Source of the DNA: Ilex aquifolium
Taxonomy: Eukaryota; Streptophyta; Magnoliopsida; Aquifoliales; Aquifoliaceae
Reading direction: 5' to 3'
NCBI GenBank assembly: GCA_951799425.1
Contig: OX637410.1
Span: 1,426,001 to 1,490,000, forward strand
Length of the DNA stretch: 64,000 nt
Part shown: positions 1 through 10,800 of the stretch, one piece after another
Layout of the letters: each line of letters opens with the position of its first letter
Numbering within the stretch: the first letter of the stretch is position 1
The notes under the pieces: model-generated
Told to the model about the DNA's origin: nothing
What the model saw: the letters and a program-made list of their open reading frames with translations, nothing else
Databases searched by the model: none
Position numbers and translations under genes: made by a program

Positions 1-960
1 CATTGGTTCTAGCAAGTTGATAAGATCTTAGAGGCTATGGAGATCATGTCCGATGCCACTAAGATAAGACAAGCCACATTCCGGCTTGAAGGAGAAGCCC
101 ATTTATGGTGGGATTGGGCAAATGCATGGGGAGAGTTCCTGAAAACTTTTCATGGGAAAGTACTTCCCATCGGCTGTTCGACAAGTAAAAGCCCGAGAAT
201 TCTTGGATTTGAAGCAAGGGACCATGACAGTGATTGAATACATGACTAAGTTCACCGAGTTAGCTCGTTTTTCCATTGACTATGTGGCCACAGACTTGGC
301 CAAAGTGAGGAGGTTCGAGGATGGTTTGAAGTTGTCCATCCAGGGAAAGATTGTGGGCCACCACCTACAAGATTTGGACTCGATGTTCAAGACGGCTATG
401 ACCATTGAGAGAGCGGTTGATGATGCAAGGAGCATCTGGGAGACGAGTGCTAAGGACAATAAGAAGGAGGGCCAATCCTTTTCTTCTAGTTCGGTGAAGA
501 AGCAAAGACTTCTACCCTACAGGGTAATCAGGGACAGGGCCGCGACTATCAATGCCAAGGCCAAGGTCAATCCTCCCATGGCGGGAGAAATTTTAGGACT
601 TCTTACTAGACAGGCCAGATGGCATGTTTCATATGCCACCAGCTGGGTCACATGAAGCGAGATTGTCCTCAGAGGCAAGGATCTCAGAGCTATGAGGCAT
701 TTTAGTTCTAGACATCAGTGGGGCATCCACAGACTTATTTTATTCCTCCATACCCCACCATGGGCCAGGGAAACCAGTTTCAGTTCTAGGGTGTTACACA
801 GGCCCCTACTACTTCATGAGCGGGGATTCTGCAATCAGGCCAAATGGGCCAGGGCATGGGCCGGGGCCGAGGCCGAGGACAGGGCTTACAGGTCGGGACT
901 TCGGGGATCCAGGGGCGAGTCTATGCTATCACACCTCAGACTGAGCTAGTGGATCAGTCG
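1..960 (+). pseudogene. TkA copy 1 gag remnant (Tekay/Del-type chromovirus)
   Basis: This is the Gag capsid region of a Ty3/gypsy chromovirus; the window opens inside it. Readable segments include FLDLKQGTMTVIEYMTKF near 200-250 and VRRFEDGLKLSIQGKIVG near 306-356, which align closely with TkA copy 2 (16847-17300). The frame changes near 150 and stops follow. The zinc knuckle near 618-660 has decayed: copy 2 has an intact CX2CX4HX4C at the same place, whereas here only a few of the residues remain. The Gln/Gly/Tyr-rich tail is scrambled by frameshifts. Gag would normally form the particle and bind genomic RNA, but this copy is not functional. Confidence 0.85.
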
Positions 961-974
961 ATTATTTAGGGTAC

Positions 975-1122
975 ATTTTTACTCTCTCGCTTATGGGCAA
1001 GGGTATTATTTAACTTTGGTGCATCACATTCATTTATTTCTGCATCATGTGTAAGAGATTTGGGCTTAGAGGTTGAGACCTTGGAAGAACCATTGGATGT
1101 GAGTTCTCCCCTAGGAGCTAGG
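975..1122 (+). pseudogene. TkA copy 1 protease, N-terminal half
   Basis: This is the aspartic protease of the chromovirus polyprotein. The active-site region reads FNFGASHSFISASC, where copy 2 at about 17845 reads FDSGASHSLIAASC, so the catalytic Asp (DSG) is lost here. The frame continues through RDLGLEVETLEEPLDVSS to the CTAGG at 1118-1122, where a solo LTR interrupts it. The protease resumes at 2671. The element cannot be autonomous. Confidence 0.8.
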
Positions 1123-2670
1123 TGAGGCATAGTTAAAATTAACATCTTACTATGCTTTTATAAGAGTACTTGTGTTTTGATGGAGTTCAAATGACAACAT
1201 TTAAGGGGAAAAGTTGTACAAGTGCCTAAAGTCAACAACATCAAACTTTAAATCAACACACACGTGGTCTGGAAGAGAATGGAAGAAAGTGGGAACAAAG
1301 CACCCACGTTCGAACGCCATCTCACGTTCGAACGCCATCTTGAAATAATTGAGGACCCCCAGGAGATTGCTAGGGTGATGACACGTGGCCAGTTGCAGCT
1401 ATTTGCTGTGGAGGACAAAAGTTACATGAATACCACATTCAAACCTCAACAGTGTTTGAACGCTCATAAAAAAAGACAGGCTTCCACGTTCGAACGCCAA
1501 TAACGTTAGAATGTAAACCCCAGACAGGCTGCAGGAAGATTAGATCTCCATCCGGATTTGTGGCATTCACTTGGACTTTAAGCACTTGGGTCTGTACTTT
1601 TACCCCCTCCTCCTTGCCTATAAATACCTTCCCTTGGAACTTGTTAACTATCATCTTTTGGAAGAGGAAGAAACCCTCCAAAAGTAACTAGCTTTCTTCT
1701 GCTTTCATTATTAGTTTCATTAGCTTCCATTGTAAAAGCTTCTTTCTTCACTTAGAGGAGTGAAACTCTCTCACCTTTCTAGCCCTCTTGTAGTCTTGAA
1801 GGGTGGGAAGTGATCACTCATTCTTCGTCGAAGATAGGCTTATTGTGTAGTGTATTTTCTTTTGTAATTCCTCTACTTGGAGGGATGATGATCACTCCCT
1901 TTTCTAGCTTTTCCAAAGCCATATGAAGAGTGAGTAGTTTCTCATTCACTCTTTAGTAAGAGGTGATGGACATGTATAAATCATTCAGAAGTTATATTTG
2001 TGCATTTCATTTATGCTTAATGCTTTATCTTTTGATTGCTTATTGAATGATTGAATGCATCTAGCAAAGCTAAGGTAGTTTGTACAATCACGAGTCCTTT
2101 CTAAGACAAGTTATCTCTTGGCATAGGTGGATTCATTAGTTCTTTGCAAGTACTCAAGCTAGATCTTCATAACAACATTTCAATCTTCATTATTATTGTG
2201 TTTTAACTAAGAATGGAATAATATCACAGTGGTTGGATGATTTTTAGAATTACTTGCTTGTTTGTAGACGGGTTGAGTCCCGGCACTAACAATTCTTGTA
2301 AATCTCTACAAAGACATTGGAACCATGCTCTTAATTCTCACAGTCCATCTTTATCCTCCAATTAACTTGTTATTGACATAGGGGTTAATTGAGTTGTCAA
2401 GCACAAATGTAACAACTGGATGATTGACTACATGTCCAGATCCTTGAGCTAAAGGGTGACTCTTACATTTGAGAGAATCTTATATTATGTCCAGGAAATC
2501 CTATAATCATCATAACTTCAAATCTCAAAGGTTCCAGTAACTCTAGTCTCTATCACTGTTTACTTCAAAACACCAACATTAGTTCCCTGTGGATTCGACT
2601 TCGGACTTAACCGGATTATAACTACAACTTGACCACCTACACTTGGGTGTACACATTTTGGATCAAGGCA
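1123..2670 (+). mobile_element. AthC-type solo LTR inserted in TkA protease
   Basis: The segment starts TGAGGCATAG and ends GATCAAGGCA, and is flanked by the direct repeat CTAGG (1118-1122 and 2671-2675). Removing it rebuilds the protease frame seen in TkA copy 2 (17940-17970). It aligns along its length with the AthC LTRs (36440-38389): a GTTCGAAC array, TATA box CTATAAATA at 1618-1626, and the terminal block with CACTTGGGTGTACACATTT. It is 1548 bp against about 1.95 kb for the AthC LTR and is clearly diverged from it. No internal sequence remains, so this is a solo LTR left by LTR-LTR recombination. Confidence 0.9.
1308..1495. repeat. CpG-centred palindrome array (GTTCGAAC), AthC solo LTR
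   Basis: Exact GTTCGAAC copies lie at 1308-1315, 1326-1333 and 1488-1495, usually inside ACGTTCGAACGCC. Degenerate copies (ATTCAAAC, GTTTGAAC, GTTAGAA) lie between and after them. The array sits about 120-310 bp upstream of the TATA box at 1618. Several degenerate copies differ from the palindrome by transitions at the central CpG. Confidence 0.85.
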
Positions 2671-2910
2671 CTAGGGTATGCATTGATCAGATATGTCGGG
2701 GTTGTGAGCTAGAGATCTCGAGGATCCTACTCACGGTGGACCTTAGGGTCATGTACATATTAGAGTTTGATGTCATCCTTGGGATGGATTGGTTGGCGGC
2801 ACACAGATTCGTCATTGATTATAATCAGAAGAGGGTCACTACTTGTACACTGGATGGTGTTTGTTTCAAGTTTCAGGGGGAGAAACATGATGTTTTACCC
2901 TAAGTAGTGT
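2671..2910 (+). pseudogene. TkA copy 1 protease, C-terminal half
   Basis: This resumes the protease after the solo LTR, with VCIDQICRGCELEISRILL, then LEFDVILGMDWLAAHRFVID and a GVCFKFQGEKHDVLP tail. The same residues occur in TkA copy 2 at 17957-18180. The ILGMDWL motif is the conserved C-terminal protease box of Tekay-like elements. A TAA follows at about 2901 where copy 2 has a sense CAA codon, consistent with a C-to-T change. Confidence 0.85.
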
Positions 2911-3080
2911 ATGATTTTGGTTGGCACAGGCAGTTGATGGGCTGGCCTGCGAGCCTTACCCTAGAGTACAAGGTGAGACAAGAGTTGGGTCTGCATTAGG
3001 TTGTTTGTGAATATGAGAATGTTTTTCCGGATAAACTACCAGGATTACCTCCACATCGGGATGTAGACTTCACCATTGAG

Positions 3081-3780
3081 TTGCAGCCCAATACATCCCC
3101 TATTTCTATGACTCCGAATAGAATGACACCTGCAGAGTTGCAAGAACTCAAGGTCCAATTACAAGAATTGTTGGACAATGGCTTCATTAGACCGAGTACT
3201 TCACCTTGGGGCGCTCCGGTATTGTTTGCCAAGAAGAAGGACAAGACCCTTCAGTTATGTATAGACTACCGACAGTTGAATTGAGTTATTATCAAGAATA
3301 GGTACCATTTGCCGCGGATTGATGACTTGTTTGATCAACTGAGAGGGGCACGGGTCTACTCCAAGATAGATCTACGCACGGGTTACTATCAGTTGAGGAT
3401 TAGGGAGGTAGATATCCCTAAGACGGCGTTTAGGATGCGATATGGGCATTTTGAGTTCACTGTGATGCCTTTTGGATTAACGAATGCCCCGACAGCATTC
3501 ATGGATCTCATGCATAGGGTGTTCCAACCCTACCTAGATCAGTTTGTCGTGATCTTCGTTGATGACATCCTGATCTACTCCAAGTCTGAGGAAGAGCATG
3601 AGGGTCACTTGAGGGTTGTTCTCCAGACCTTGAGAGGCCATAAGTTGTACGCCAAGTTCAGCAAGTGCGAATTTTGGCTAATGGAGGTGAAGTTTTTGGG
3701 ACATGTGGTGTCGGCTTCAGGTGTGTCAGTCGACCCGGAGAAAGTTGAGGCAATCATGAGTTAGGAGAGGCCAAAGTTAG
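3081..3780 (+). pseudogene. TkA copy 1 reverse transcriptase
   Basis: This is the Ty3/gypsy reverse transcriptase. In order it shows [68 protein letters not shown] and the catalytic box [11 protein letters not shown], then the thumb region [20 protein letters not shown]. Both catalytic aspartates of the F/YVDD box are present. Internal stops follow RQLN (TGA, expected CGA) and EAIMS (TAG, expected TGG), so the copy is dead by nonsense mutation although residue conservation is high. Confidence 0.93.
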
Positions 3781-4375
3781 TCTTCGAGATATGTAGTTTC
3801 TTGGGATTGGTGGGATATTACAGGAGGTTCATTGAGGACTTCTCCCGACTAGCTGCACCTATGACTAGGTTGACCCGGAAGAAGGTCAAATTTCAGTGGG
3901 ATGACTCTTGTGAGAAGACATTCCAAGAGTTGAAGATGAGGCTTTCTTTAGCTCTTATTCTAGTAGTTCCGGAGAGGGGACAGAGGTACACAGTGTATTG
4001 TGATGCCTCTAAGGACGGACTTGGGTGTGTTTTGATACAGTTCGGGAGGGTGGTGGCTTATGGTTCTCAACAGTTGAAGAGCCACGAGCAGAACTACCCC
4101 ACACATGACATGGAGTTGGCGGCCATTGTCTTTACCTTGAAGGCTTGGCACCACTATTTGTATGATGAGTAGTTTGACGTGTTTTCGGACCACAAAAGTC
4201 TGAAGTACATCTTCACTCAGCGAGACCTCAACATGAGGCAGCGCAGGTAGATGGCGTATTTAGAGGACTATGACTTCACTTTGCATTACCATCCCGGTAA
4301 GACAAATGTGGTGGATGATGCACTCAGCTGGAAGTCACGGGGAGTCTTGGCTAGTATGGCTTCCCGGAAGTGGCA
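3781..4375 (+). pseudogene. TkA copy 1 RNase H domain
   Basis: The connection domain [20 protein letters not shown] leads into a gypsy-type RNase H with [13 protein letters not shown] near 3995, [26 protein letters not shown] and LHYHPGKTNVVDDALS. RNase H removes the RNA strand during reverse transcription. Stops occur at EQF (CAG to TAG, near 4170) and RRW (TGG to TAG, near 4248). Confidence 0.9.
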
Positions 4376-4439
4376 GATGATCCAGACGGTGGGGCAGTTT
4401 GGGCTACATTACACGAGTCAAGCTTAGGGCACTTTGGGG

Positions 4440-5545
4440 AGTTTGATGGCTACGCCTTCCCTACTGAGCAGGGTGATCGAGTCCTAGGGGCAAGTCGTAG
4501 AGATATTATCCATTGGGGACTGGGTATAGTCGGGTACAGGTGACGAGGGCTGGGCCATTCACGCAGATGGTAGTCTGCTGTTCAGGGGAAGGGTTGTGGT
4601 TCTCTAGTTTGTGGATCTGAGAGGGGATATCCTTAGGGAGTTCTATTACTCCCATTTTTCTGTACATCCCGGTGGCACGAAGATGTACCATGATCTTCGC
4701 CGCTAGTACTATTGGAGTGGGATGAAGAGGCACGTCGGAGATTTCGTTAGTCGATGTCTCACGTGTCAACAGGTCAATGCTGAGCACTAGAGACTAGCAA
4801 GGTTGCTCCAGCCTTTGGCGGTGGCTGAGTGGAAGTGAGAAAATGTCATGATGGATGTTGTGACCCACTTGCGATGGACATCGCGGGGACATGACGGGGT
4901 GTGGGTAATAGTGGACCGGCTTACGAAGTCGGCACATTTCTTGGCAGTGCGGATGACCTTCACACTGGAGGAATTCTGCAGGCTGTACATTCGGGAGATA
5001 GTCCGGTTACATGGGGTACCCATATCTATAGTATCGGATCAGAATCCCAGGTTCACGGCCCATTTTTGGGAGAGTTTTCAGCTGGCCATAGGGACACAGT
5101 TGATGATGAGCATAAATTTTCATCTCTAGATGGACGGTTAGTTGGAGAGGACCATCCAGACTTTGGAGAATATGATACGGGCATGTGTCATTGATCTCAA
5201 TGGTAGTTGGGAAGAACACTTACCCTTAGTAGAGTTCGCCTACAACAATAGGCGAGCATAGAGATGGCACCCTATGAGGCATTTTATGGGAGGCCGTGGC
5301 GTTCTCTGGTTTATTGGATGGAGGTTAGAGAGAGGCCCTCTATGGGTCCAGATTTGGTTAGAGACACCTCGGAGAAGGTGGACTTGATACGAAAGTGTCT
5401 TCTTACGACACAAAGCTGACAGAAGAGCTACGCTGACAAACGGCGGCGGCCTCTAGAGTTTGAGGTTGGAGATCACATCTTCTTGAAAGTGATGCCTAAG
5501 AGGGGAGTGGTCAAGTTCGAGAAGCGGAGAAAATTGTCATTGAGG
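4440..5545 (+). pseudogene. TkA copy 1 integrase
   Basis: The HHCC zinc-binding region is readable (FYYSHFSVHPGGTKMYHDLR then CLTCQQ near 4640-4765). The catalytic core follows, with MMDVVTHL (first Asp, near 4850), DRLTKSAHFLAVRM, LYIREIVRLHGVPISIVSDQ and RFTAHFWESFQLAIGTQL, then [20 protein letters not shown] containing the third acidic residue. Stops and at least one frameshift (after EFAYNNR, near 5250) disable it. Confidence 0.9.
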
Positions 5546-5864
5546 TATATCGGGCCCTTCAAGGTACTCGAGAGGGTTGGTACAGTTGCTTACCGATTGG
5601 CGTTATCGCCAAATTTATTGGGTGTTCACGCGGTATTCCATGTCTCCATGCTCCGAAAGTACACTCCAGATCCGACACGTGGTGGATTGGGACGAGCTGG
5701 TTGTTGATGCGGATGAGACCTTTGAGGAGGGACTGGTGCGTATCATGGATAGTCGAGAGCAAGTTTTGCGAGGCATGACCGTGAGGCTGGTGAAGGTGTT
5801 GTGGCAGCATCGAGGTGTGGAGGAGGCGACATGGGACCAGTTATCCATTCTTGTTCGAGGATGA
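5546..5864 (+). pseudogene. TkA copy 1 integrase tail and chromodomain
   Basis: The integrase C-terminal GPFKVLERVGTVAYRLALSP block and FHVSMLRKYTPDPT are followed, after a frameshift near 5690, by HVVDWDELVVDADETFEEG and a region ending VLWQHRGVEEATWD. This is the chromodomain-like tail of Tekay/Del chromoviruses, thought to direct integration to particular chromatin. A second, more decayed example lies at 62583-62790. Confidence 0.88.
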
Positions 5865-5944
5865 AGGTACATTCTTGTACTCATTCAGTGTTATATGACT
5901 GTTGCATATGCATGTGGTTGAATGTGGATGTGTGTGTGAATTTC

Positions 5945-5976
5945 GGGGACGAAATTCTTTTTAAGGAGGGGGGAAA
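5945..5976 (+). promoter_or_regulatory. TkA copy 1 polypurine tract
   Basis: GGGGACGAAATTC is followed by TTTTTAAGGAGGGGGGAAA directly before the LTR start TGTAAAATCC at 5977. This is the standard position and composition for the plus-strand primer of Tekay-like elements. The same block precedes the LTR at 62900. Confidence 0.85.
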
Positions 5977-8811
5977 TGTAAAATCCAGGAAAATTTGAAT
6001 TTTTATGAAAAAGGGCAAAACGGTAATTAGCTGCTACGATACGGGTTGAAAACCCAAATTTTTTGAGAACTCGAATGATGAAACAGACCTCATTGTTGGA
6101 TTCGTCTCGCAAAATCTAGTTACCCAGTTAATTTTTGTCGAATTTCGAGACAGTTAATTTTTTTTGCGTTTTACGAAGCAATCGGATGTCGCGTGACCTA
6201 AATAAATGAGAGTGGAAATTAAATTGCGAAAATTCTAAAATAATTTAAAACTAGTTCAAATAAAAATATTTTGAACTTGAACCGGGACGAATATTAATTG
6301 ATTCGGAACAAAATCGGACCCGGGAAAGGCGAACGTGTGACGCAACGAGGGCCAAGTGTTTGGAAGGTATAAAAGGGGAAGAAAAATCAGATTTCTTCCC
6401 CAATTCTCAGCAGATTTTCATTGGAGAGGGAAGAGAGGGAAAATGAATGGTTTCTTCAACTTCTCTCTTCGATCTACGACTCTTCATTCGTTAATCACCT
6501 TGGGCCAAGAACAAAGATTGTTCTACTCGACGTGGGCTACAAAACCATACCAAAAATCGAAGATTTTGACGGAGTTCAAAGGACGGGATTATAGGAAATC
6601 AAGGGTTAGAGCTTGATTTGGGTCTTGGAAGGCTTTTTACCACTTGTTTTACGCTCCAAGAGGTAGGGTTCCTTTCCTAATTTGGTATATTTTCAACCTA
6701 GGGTTCCATATGATATGGGTAGCATGAATTGAGATGAATTCTCTTGTTTGATGTACTCCTAGTGTAACTAGAGTATGATAAATGCGGGTATAGAAACATG
6801 CTAAACCAATCTTGCATGAATTGGGTTTGTAGAATTTACTTGTTTGATAAATTCATGAGAAATGTAATAAATTATGTATGATTACGTGTTACATGGTGTT
6901 TGATAAAATGCCTATGTTAATGTAGCATGTTTGTTTCATTGAAAATGTTATAACATGCTTGGTGAGAATGTGGATTGTAATTATATGCCTTTGATATATT
7001 TGACAATTTGGGAATATGATGATGTTGGAATGTAATTTTATGGTTTATGGAAAATGGGTATTGAGAAGGGTTAAAAATCAATTCTAGCATGAATTGGGTA
7101 TTTAGAAATTACTTGTTTGTGATTTTTTGTGAAATGTATTGATTGTGCATGCTAAGTGTTTACATTTGTGCCTTGAAGGTGTTTATTGAAATGCATATGT
7201 GGATTAAGTGTGTTATTTGCATTGATTATGTTATGACATGCTTGGGAGTTGATGTTGGTATATGCATTATGATATATTGACATTGAGGTTGTTGATAGTG
7301 GTTACATGCTTATGATGTAATTGACCATTGAAAAAGGTTGATGGACATTTAAATTGTTCATGTTGTGCCCATGATATATTGAATTTAATATTGGAAATGC
7401 AATTGTACATCACATTTGCATATGCACGGGAAACATCGCATTCGTGGCATGTGACATGAGTGTGGGTGTGTGTGCATATTTTTCGGATAAAACACCATTC
7501 TTGGTGGATGATACGTGGGCTCGGAAAATTTGGACCAAGGTTTGACTGAGGCCCACAGTTTGCATTGAAAATAGGGTTCGGGTTAGCAAGAAGGGCTAGA
7601 CTGTCCCTCGGCTGCAAGACCTGATGATTTTGGATACACACTTCGTTGGTATCGAGTCCATAAAGTGTGTCAGCGTACGCGGTGCCGTTGGTGGAATTCC
7701 ATAAATGTCGTGTCGATTGGGTGCCCGGTTGTGGAAGTCCATAAATACTCACCCCAAGAAAGACCCGGGATTTAAAATGGTCATTGGATGTGTAACATCA
7801 ATGACGGGGGCTTGGAATGCCCAGATTCATACGCATGGCATTGCATGTGTTATGGGAGCCGGTGAAGACTCAGGTTGAGTTGCATGTGTGATTCTCATCT
7901 CATATCATGACATGACATAGAGGATTCTATTATTGAATTGAATATTCTTGAATGGAGTAATTGTTGGTTGTGAATTGCATGTGAATATTTCATATGCATC
8001 TAGGTTAGGGAGTAGCCTCTTTAAGAGATACCCTATTGAGCGTGACTCACCGTTTATGAGGACAATATTTCAGGTGTGGGACAAGCGTCGGTGGACGACT
8101 CTCACATGGGCTCCTATTCATGAAGAAAAGCCGAGATGTAGCTTTAAATTATATTTTTGTAATACTAATATGTAATTTAGTTTTTAGACATGTAATATTG
8201 TGAAATGGAGTGTAGAACAAACTCTTATGGACTATGATTGTATAAAATTGTATGTTATACGAGTTTGGGTTGTTGTTATATGAGTATGGATAAATGGACC
8301 CGGTATGGTCAATGTTGTATGATTGCATAGGTTGCGTTTTGGGTAGAGCTCCTTGTACAAATGAGACTTTGTCCGAATTTTGTTAAGTTATGGATCTCGG
8401 TAAATGGGGCATAACGGCGTGGCATCGAGTTACGTGGCATCCACGGGTATTCCGCGGTTTGATGGGTGATCAACAGGGTAATTACAGACATGTAATATTG
8501 TGAAAAGGAGTGTAGAGCAAACTCTTATGGACTATGATTGTATAACATTGTATGTTATATGAGTTTGGGTTGTTGTTATATGAGTATGGATATATGAACC
8601 CAGTGTGGTTAATGTTGTATGATTGCACAGGTTGCGTTTTGGGTAGAGCTCCCTGTACAAAGGAGACTCTGCCCGAATTTCGTTAATTTATGGATCCCGG
8701 TAAATGGGGCATAACAGCGTGATATCGAGTTACGCGGCATCCACGGGTATTCCGCGGTTTGATGGGTGATCAACGGGATAATTACGGATGCCCAGATTTT
8801 GGGGCGTCACA
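5977..8811 (+). mobile_element. TkA copy 1 3' LTR
   Basis: It starts TGTAAAATCC after the polypurine tract and ends GGGGCGTCACA at 8811. A TATA box GGTATAAAAGG is near 6365, followed by a very long transcribed part of about 2.4 kb. It aligns with the LTRs at 13640-16240, the solo LTR 36046-54696 and the LTR at 62900. It is 2835 bp, longer than the about 2.6 kb of its relatives because of an internal 300-bp duplication. It lacks the palindrome array that copies 2 and 3 carry near their 3' ends. The 3' flank is LINE sequence. Confidence 0.9.
8185..8784 (+). repeat. 300-bp tandem duplication inside TkA copy 1 LTR
   Basis: Two head-to-tail units (about 8185-8484 and 8485-8784) are offset by exactly 300 bp. 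Shared landmarks are GACATGTAATATTGTGAAA (8187 and 8487) and GATGGGTGATCAAC (8461 and 8761). They differ by scattered substitutions but show no visible indels. Other TkA LTRs carry one unit. The junction lies at an ATTAC sequence. Confidence 0.9.
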
Positions 8812-9913
8812 TGTTCATTATGCTGTAAGGCTATGGAGTTTTCACAACATCTGTTTGTTGATTGTACTTTTTCAATGGCAATTTGGGATAAATTATCTTT
8901 TTTAATGGGATTTCCTTTGATTGAGAATGAAGCCACTTTGTGTCGATTTATGAGGATTGTTAAGTTATTTAAACATCCTTCAACTAGCCATGGTTTAGTT
9001 AGAGGAATTTCTTTATTAGTGTCTTGATAGCTTTGGAAAGAGTGGTGTAAGAGGATGTTTAAGGGGGTAAAGCTGAGTGGTATGGCTATCTTCTATTGAA
9101 TTTTAAGCATCTTAAGGTTGCAGGTTTTTAATATTAGACCTAAGGCCTTGGATACTTTGGTAGAGAATGTTTTTTTGAGATTCTTGGAGGTGGAGAATTA
9201 TGTGGTTCCTTTTGTGTGTGTTAAATGGGTTGGTTGGTCTTGTCCTCACAATGGAGGGTTGAAGATGAATGTTGATGGGGCTTCTAAGGGCAATGCAAGT
9301 GACTCAGGGGGTGGAGTGGTCATTCAAAATCAGTGGGGCAACTGGTTATTGCAGGAAGTAATTTTTATGGATGTTGTACTATTATGGAAGCTGAGTTGAG
9401 GGCTCTATGAGATGGATTAAAATTTTTGGAGGATTTTGGATTTAGTTCTTATCCAATTTTAATTGAGTCAGATTTTCAAATCCTAGAAGATTGGTTAATG
9501 GTAATGTGCAGGGCTCATAGAGATTCTGGTATGTCCTTTCCTATATAACTTCGATTTTGAGCAGATATGAGGTTAAACTTTCCCATGTTTATAGGGAATC
9601 TAAATTTATGGCTAATTGCTGGGCTAATAATAGGGTTAAGGATTGAGTCCAATTGGTGGTGACAGCTCTGGATTCTCTTCCAGCTCATGCATGATTGCTC
9701 CTCCTCCAAGACAATAGACAGATCAAGTCCTCAAGAACAAGAGTGCTAGTTGCTACTAACTAGGGTTCTTTGGTGTTATCCAACATTTTTTTTCATTTAT
9801 TAGGAATAATGTAATTTATTTTATTCTAGGGGTAAGGTTCTTGTCACCCCCATTGGTTATAAGTTCTATCTCTTATTAATAAATTATTACGTTATTGAAA
9901 AAAACAAAAAAAA
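8812..9913 (+). mobile_element. LINE 1, 3' end (zinc-binding and RNase H part of ORF2)
   Basis: The segment opens with a zf-RVT-like motif (TCSLCCKAMEFSQHLFVDC, then AIWDKLSFLMGF, 8809-8920). It continues into a plant LINE RNase H domain near 9215-9680 (VKWVGWSCPHNGGLKMNVDG, then ASKGNASDSGGGVVIQNQWG, and the tail VYRESKFMANCWANN). Stops and frameshifts break it. A 3' UTR follows and ends in an A-rich tail near 9896-9913. The 5' part is missing because TkA copy 1 abuts it at 8811. Confidence 0.85.
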
Positions 9914-10180
9914 GGGCTTAGGGTTTTGGTAGAGAGGGGGGCTTTTTCTTGTTTCTAGAGAGGAAAGCTCTAACTTCTCTATAAAAATCCTTTTTCTCAT
10001 TAGTGTTAACCAACCTTATGTAGATCCACCCAAACCACCAGATCAACCAAAACAACTAGATTTACTACCAAAATCCTTTGCATTATTGCTTCAGGAATCA
10101 CAAACTACTACTATTACAGATTTAGAGTCAAAAAAGTCAAAAAAGCTATTTTTGATAAAGGCCAGCACATTGTTTTTTGG
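9914..10180 (+). other. LINE 2 5' UTR and start of ORF1
   Basis: Immediately after the A-rich tail of LINE 1, GGGCTTAGGGTTTTGGTAG begins a new LINE. The leader is followed near 10021 by decayed ORF1 sequence. The head-to-tail placement suggests LINE 2 inserted at the A-rich end of LINE 1. Confidence 0.6.
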
Positions 10181-10800
10181 TCTAAGGAGGAAATGAGTGA
10201 TTTGGAGAAGCCCTTTCAACAGTCCTTGATTGCTAAATGTGCATTTGGGGGGCCATCACTTGCAGTGATCAGGGAATTCATCAATACTAAATGGAATATT
10301 AAAGGAAATTTTTTTATGGGGCATCTTGATGCAAGACACAGTTATAAGGTTCGCATTGTTTGAAGATAATGTAAGAGTCTGGCTCAAGGATGTTACTTAC
10401 AGTAACATCCTTTTTTTTTTTTTTGAGGGTCATCTATTTTTTTTCTTCAAGTGGGTGTCAGATTTCACTCCTAGAGTTCAGCCTTCTATGGTGTCCATGT
10501 GGGTTTCTTTGCCTTCTTTGCCTATATGTTTGTTTACTAAGGAATGCATAGTAGCAATCTTAAGTCCTATGGATAGGATATTGGATTTTGATAAGCCTAC
10601 TATGAATCTGGCAAGGCCTGGTGTGGCAAGAGCTTGTGTGGAGATGAACCTAATGGAGGATAATCCACAAAGGATTTAGTTGCAAATGAGAGGTTATAGA
10701 GGCAGATGGCAGAAAATAATGTATGAGAAAGAGGTGAAGTATTGCTCAGTCTATTTCAAGCAAGGCCATATTAATGTAGGAAGAAGAAATTTGGTGATTC
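10181..10800 (+). pseudogene. LINE 2 ORF1, DUF4283-like RNA-binding domain
   Basis: The reading frame includes SLIAKCAFGGPSLAVIREFI, FFMGHLDARHSYKVRIV, then after a frameshift VSMWVSLPSLPICLFTKECI and NLARPGVARACVEMNL. This order (variable start, WV-LP box, AR-CVE box) is that of the DUF4283 domain in plant L1 ORF1 proteins. A degraded zinc knuckle follows (YFKQGHINVGRRN, near 10750). A run of T near 10412 and a second near 10436 are likely indel sites. Confidence 0.75.
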
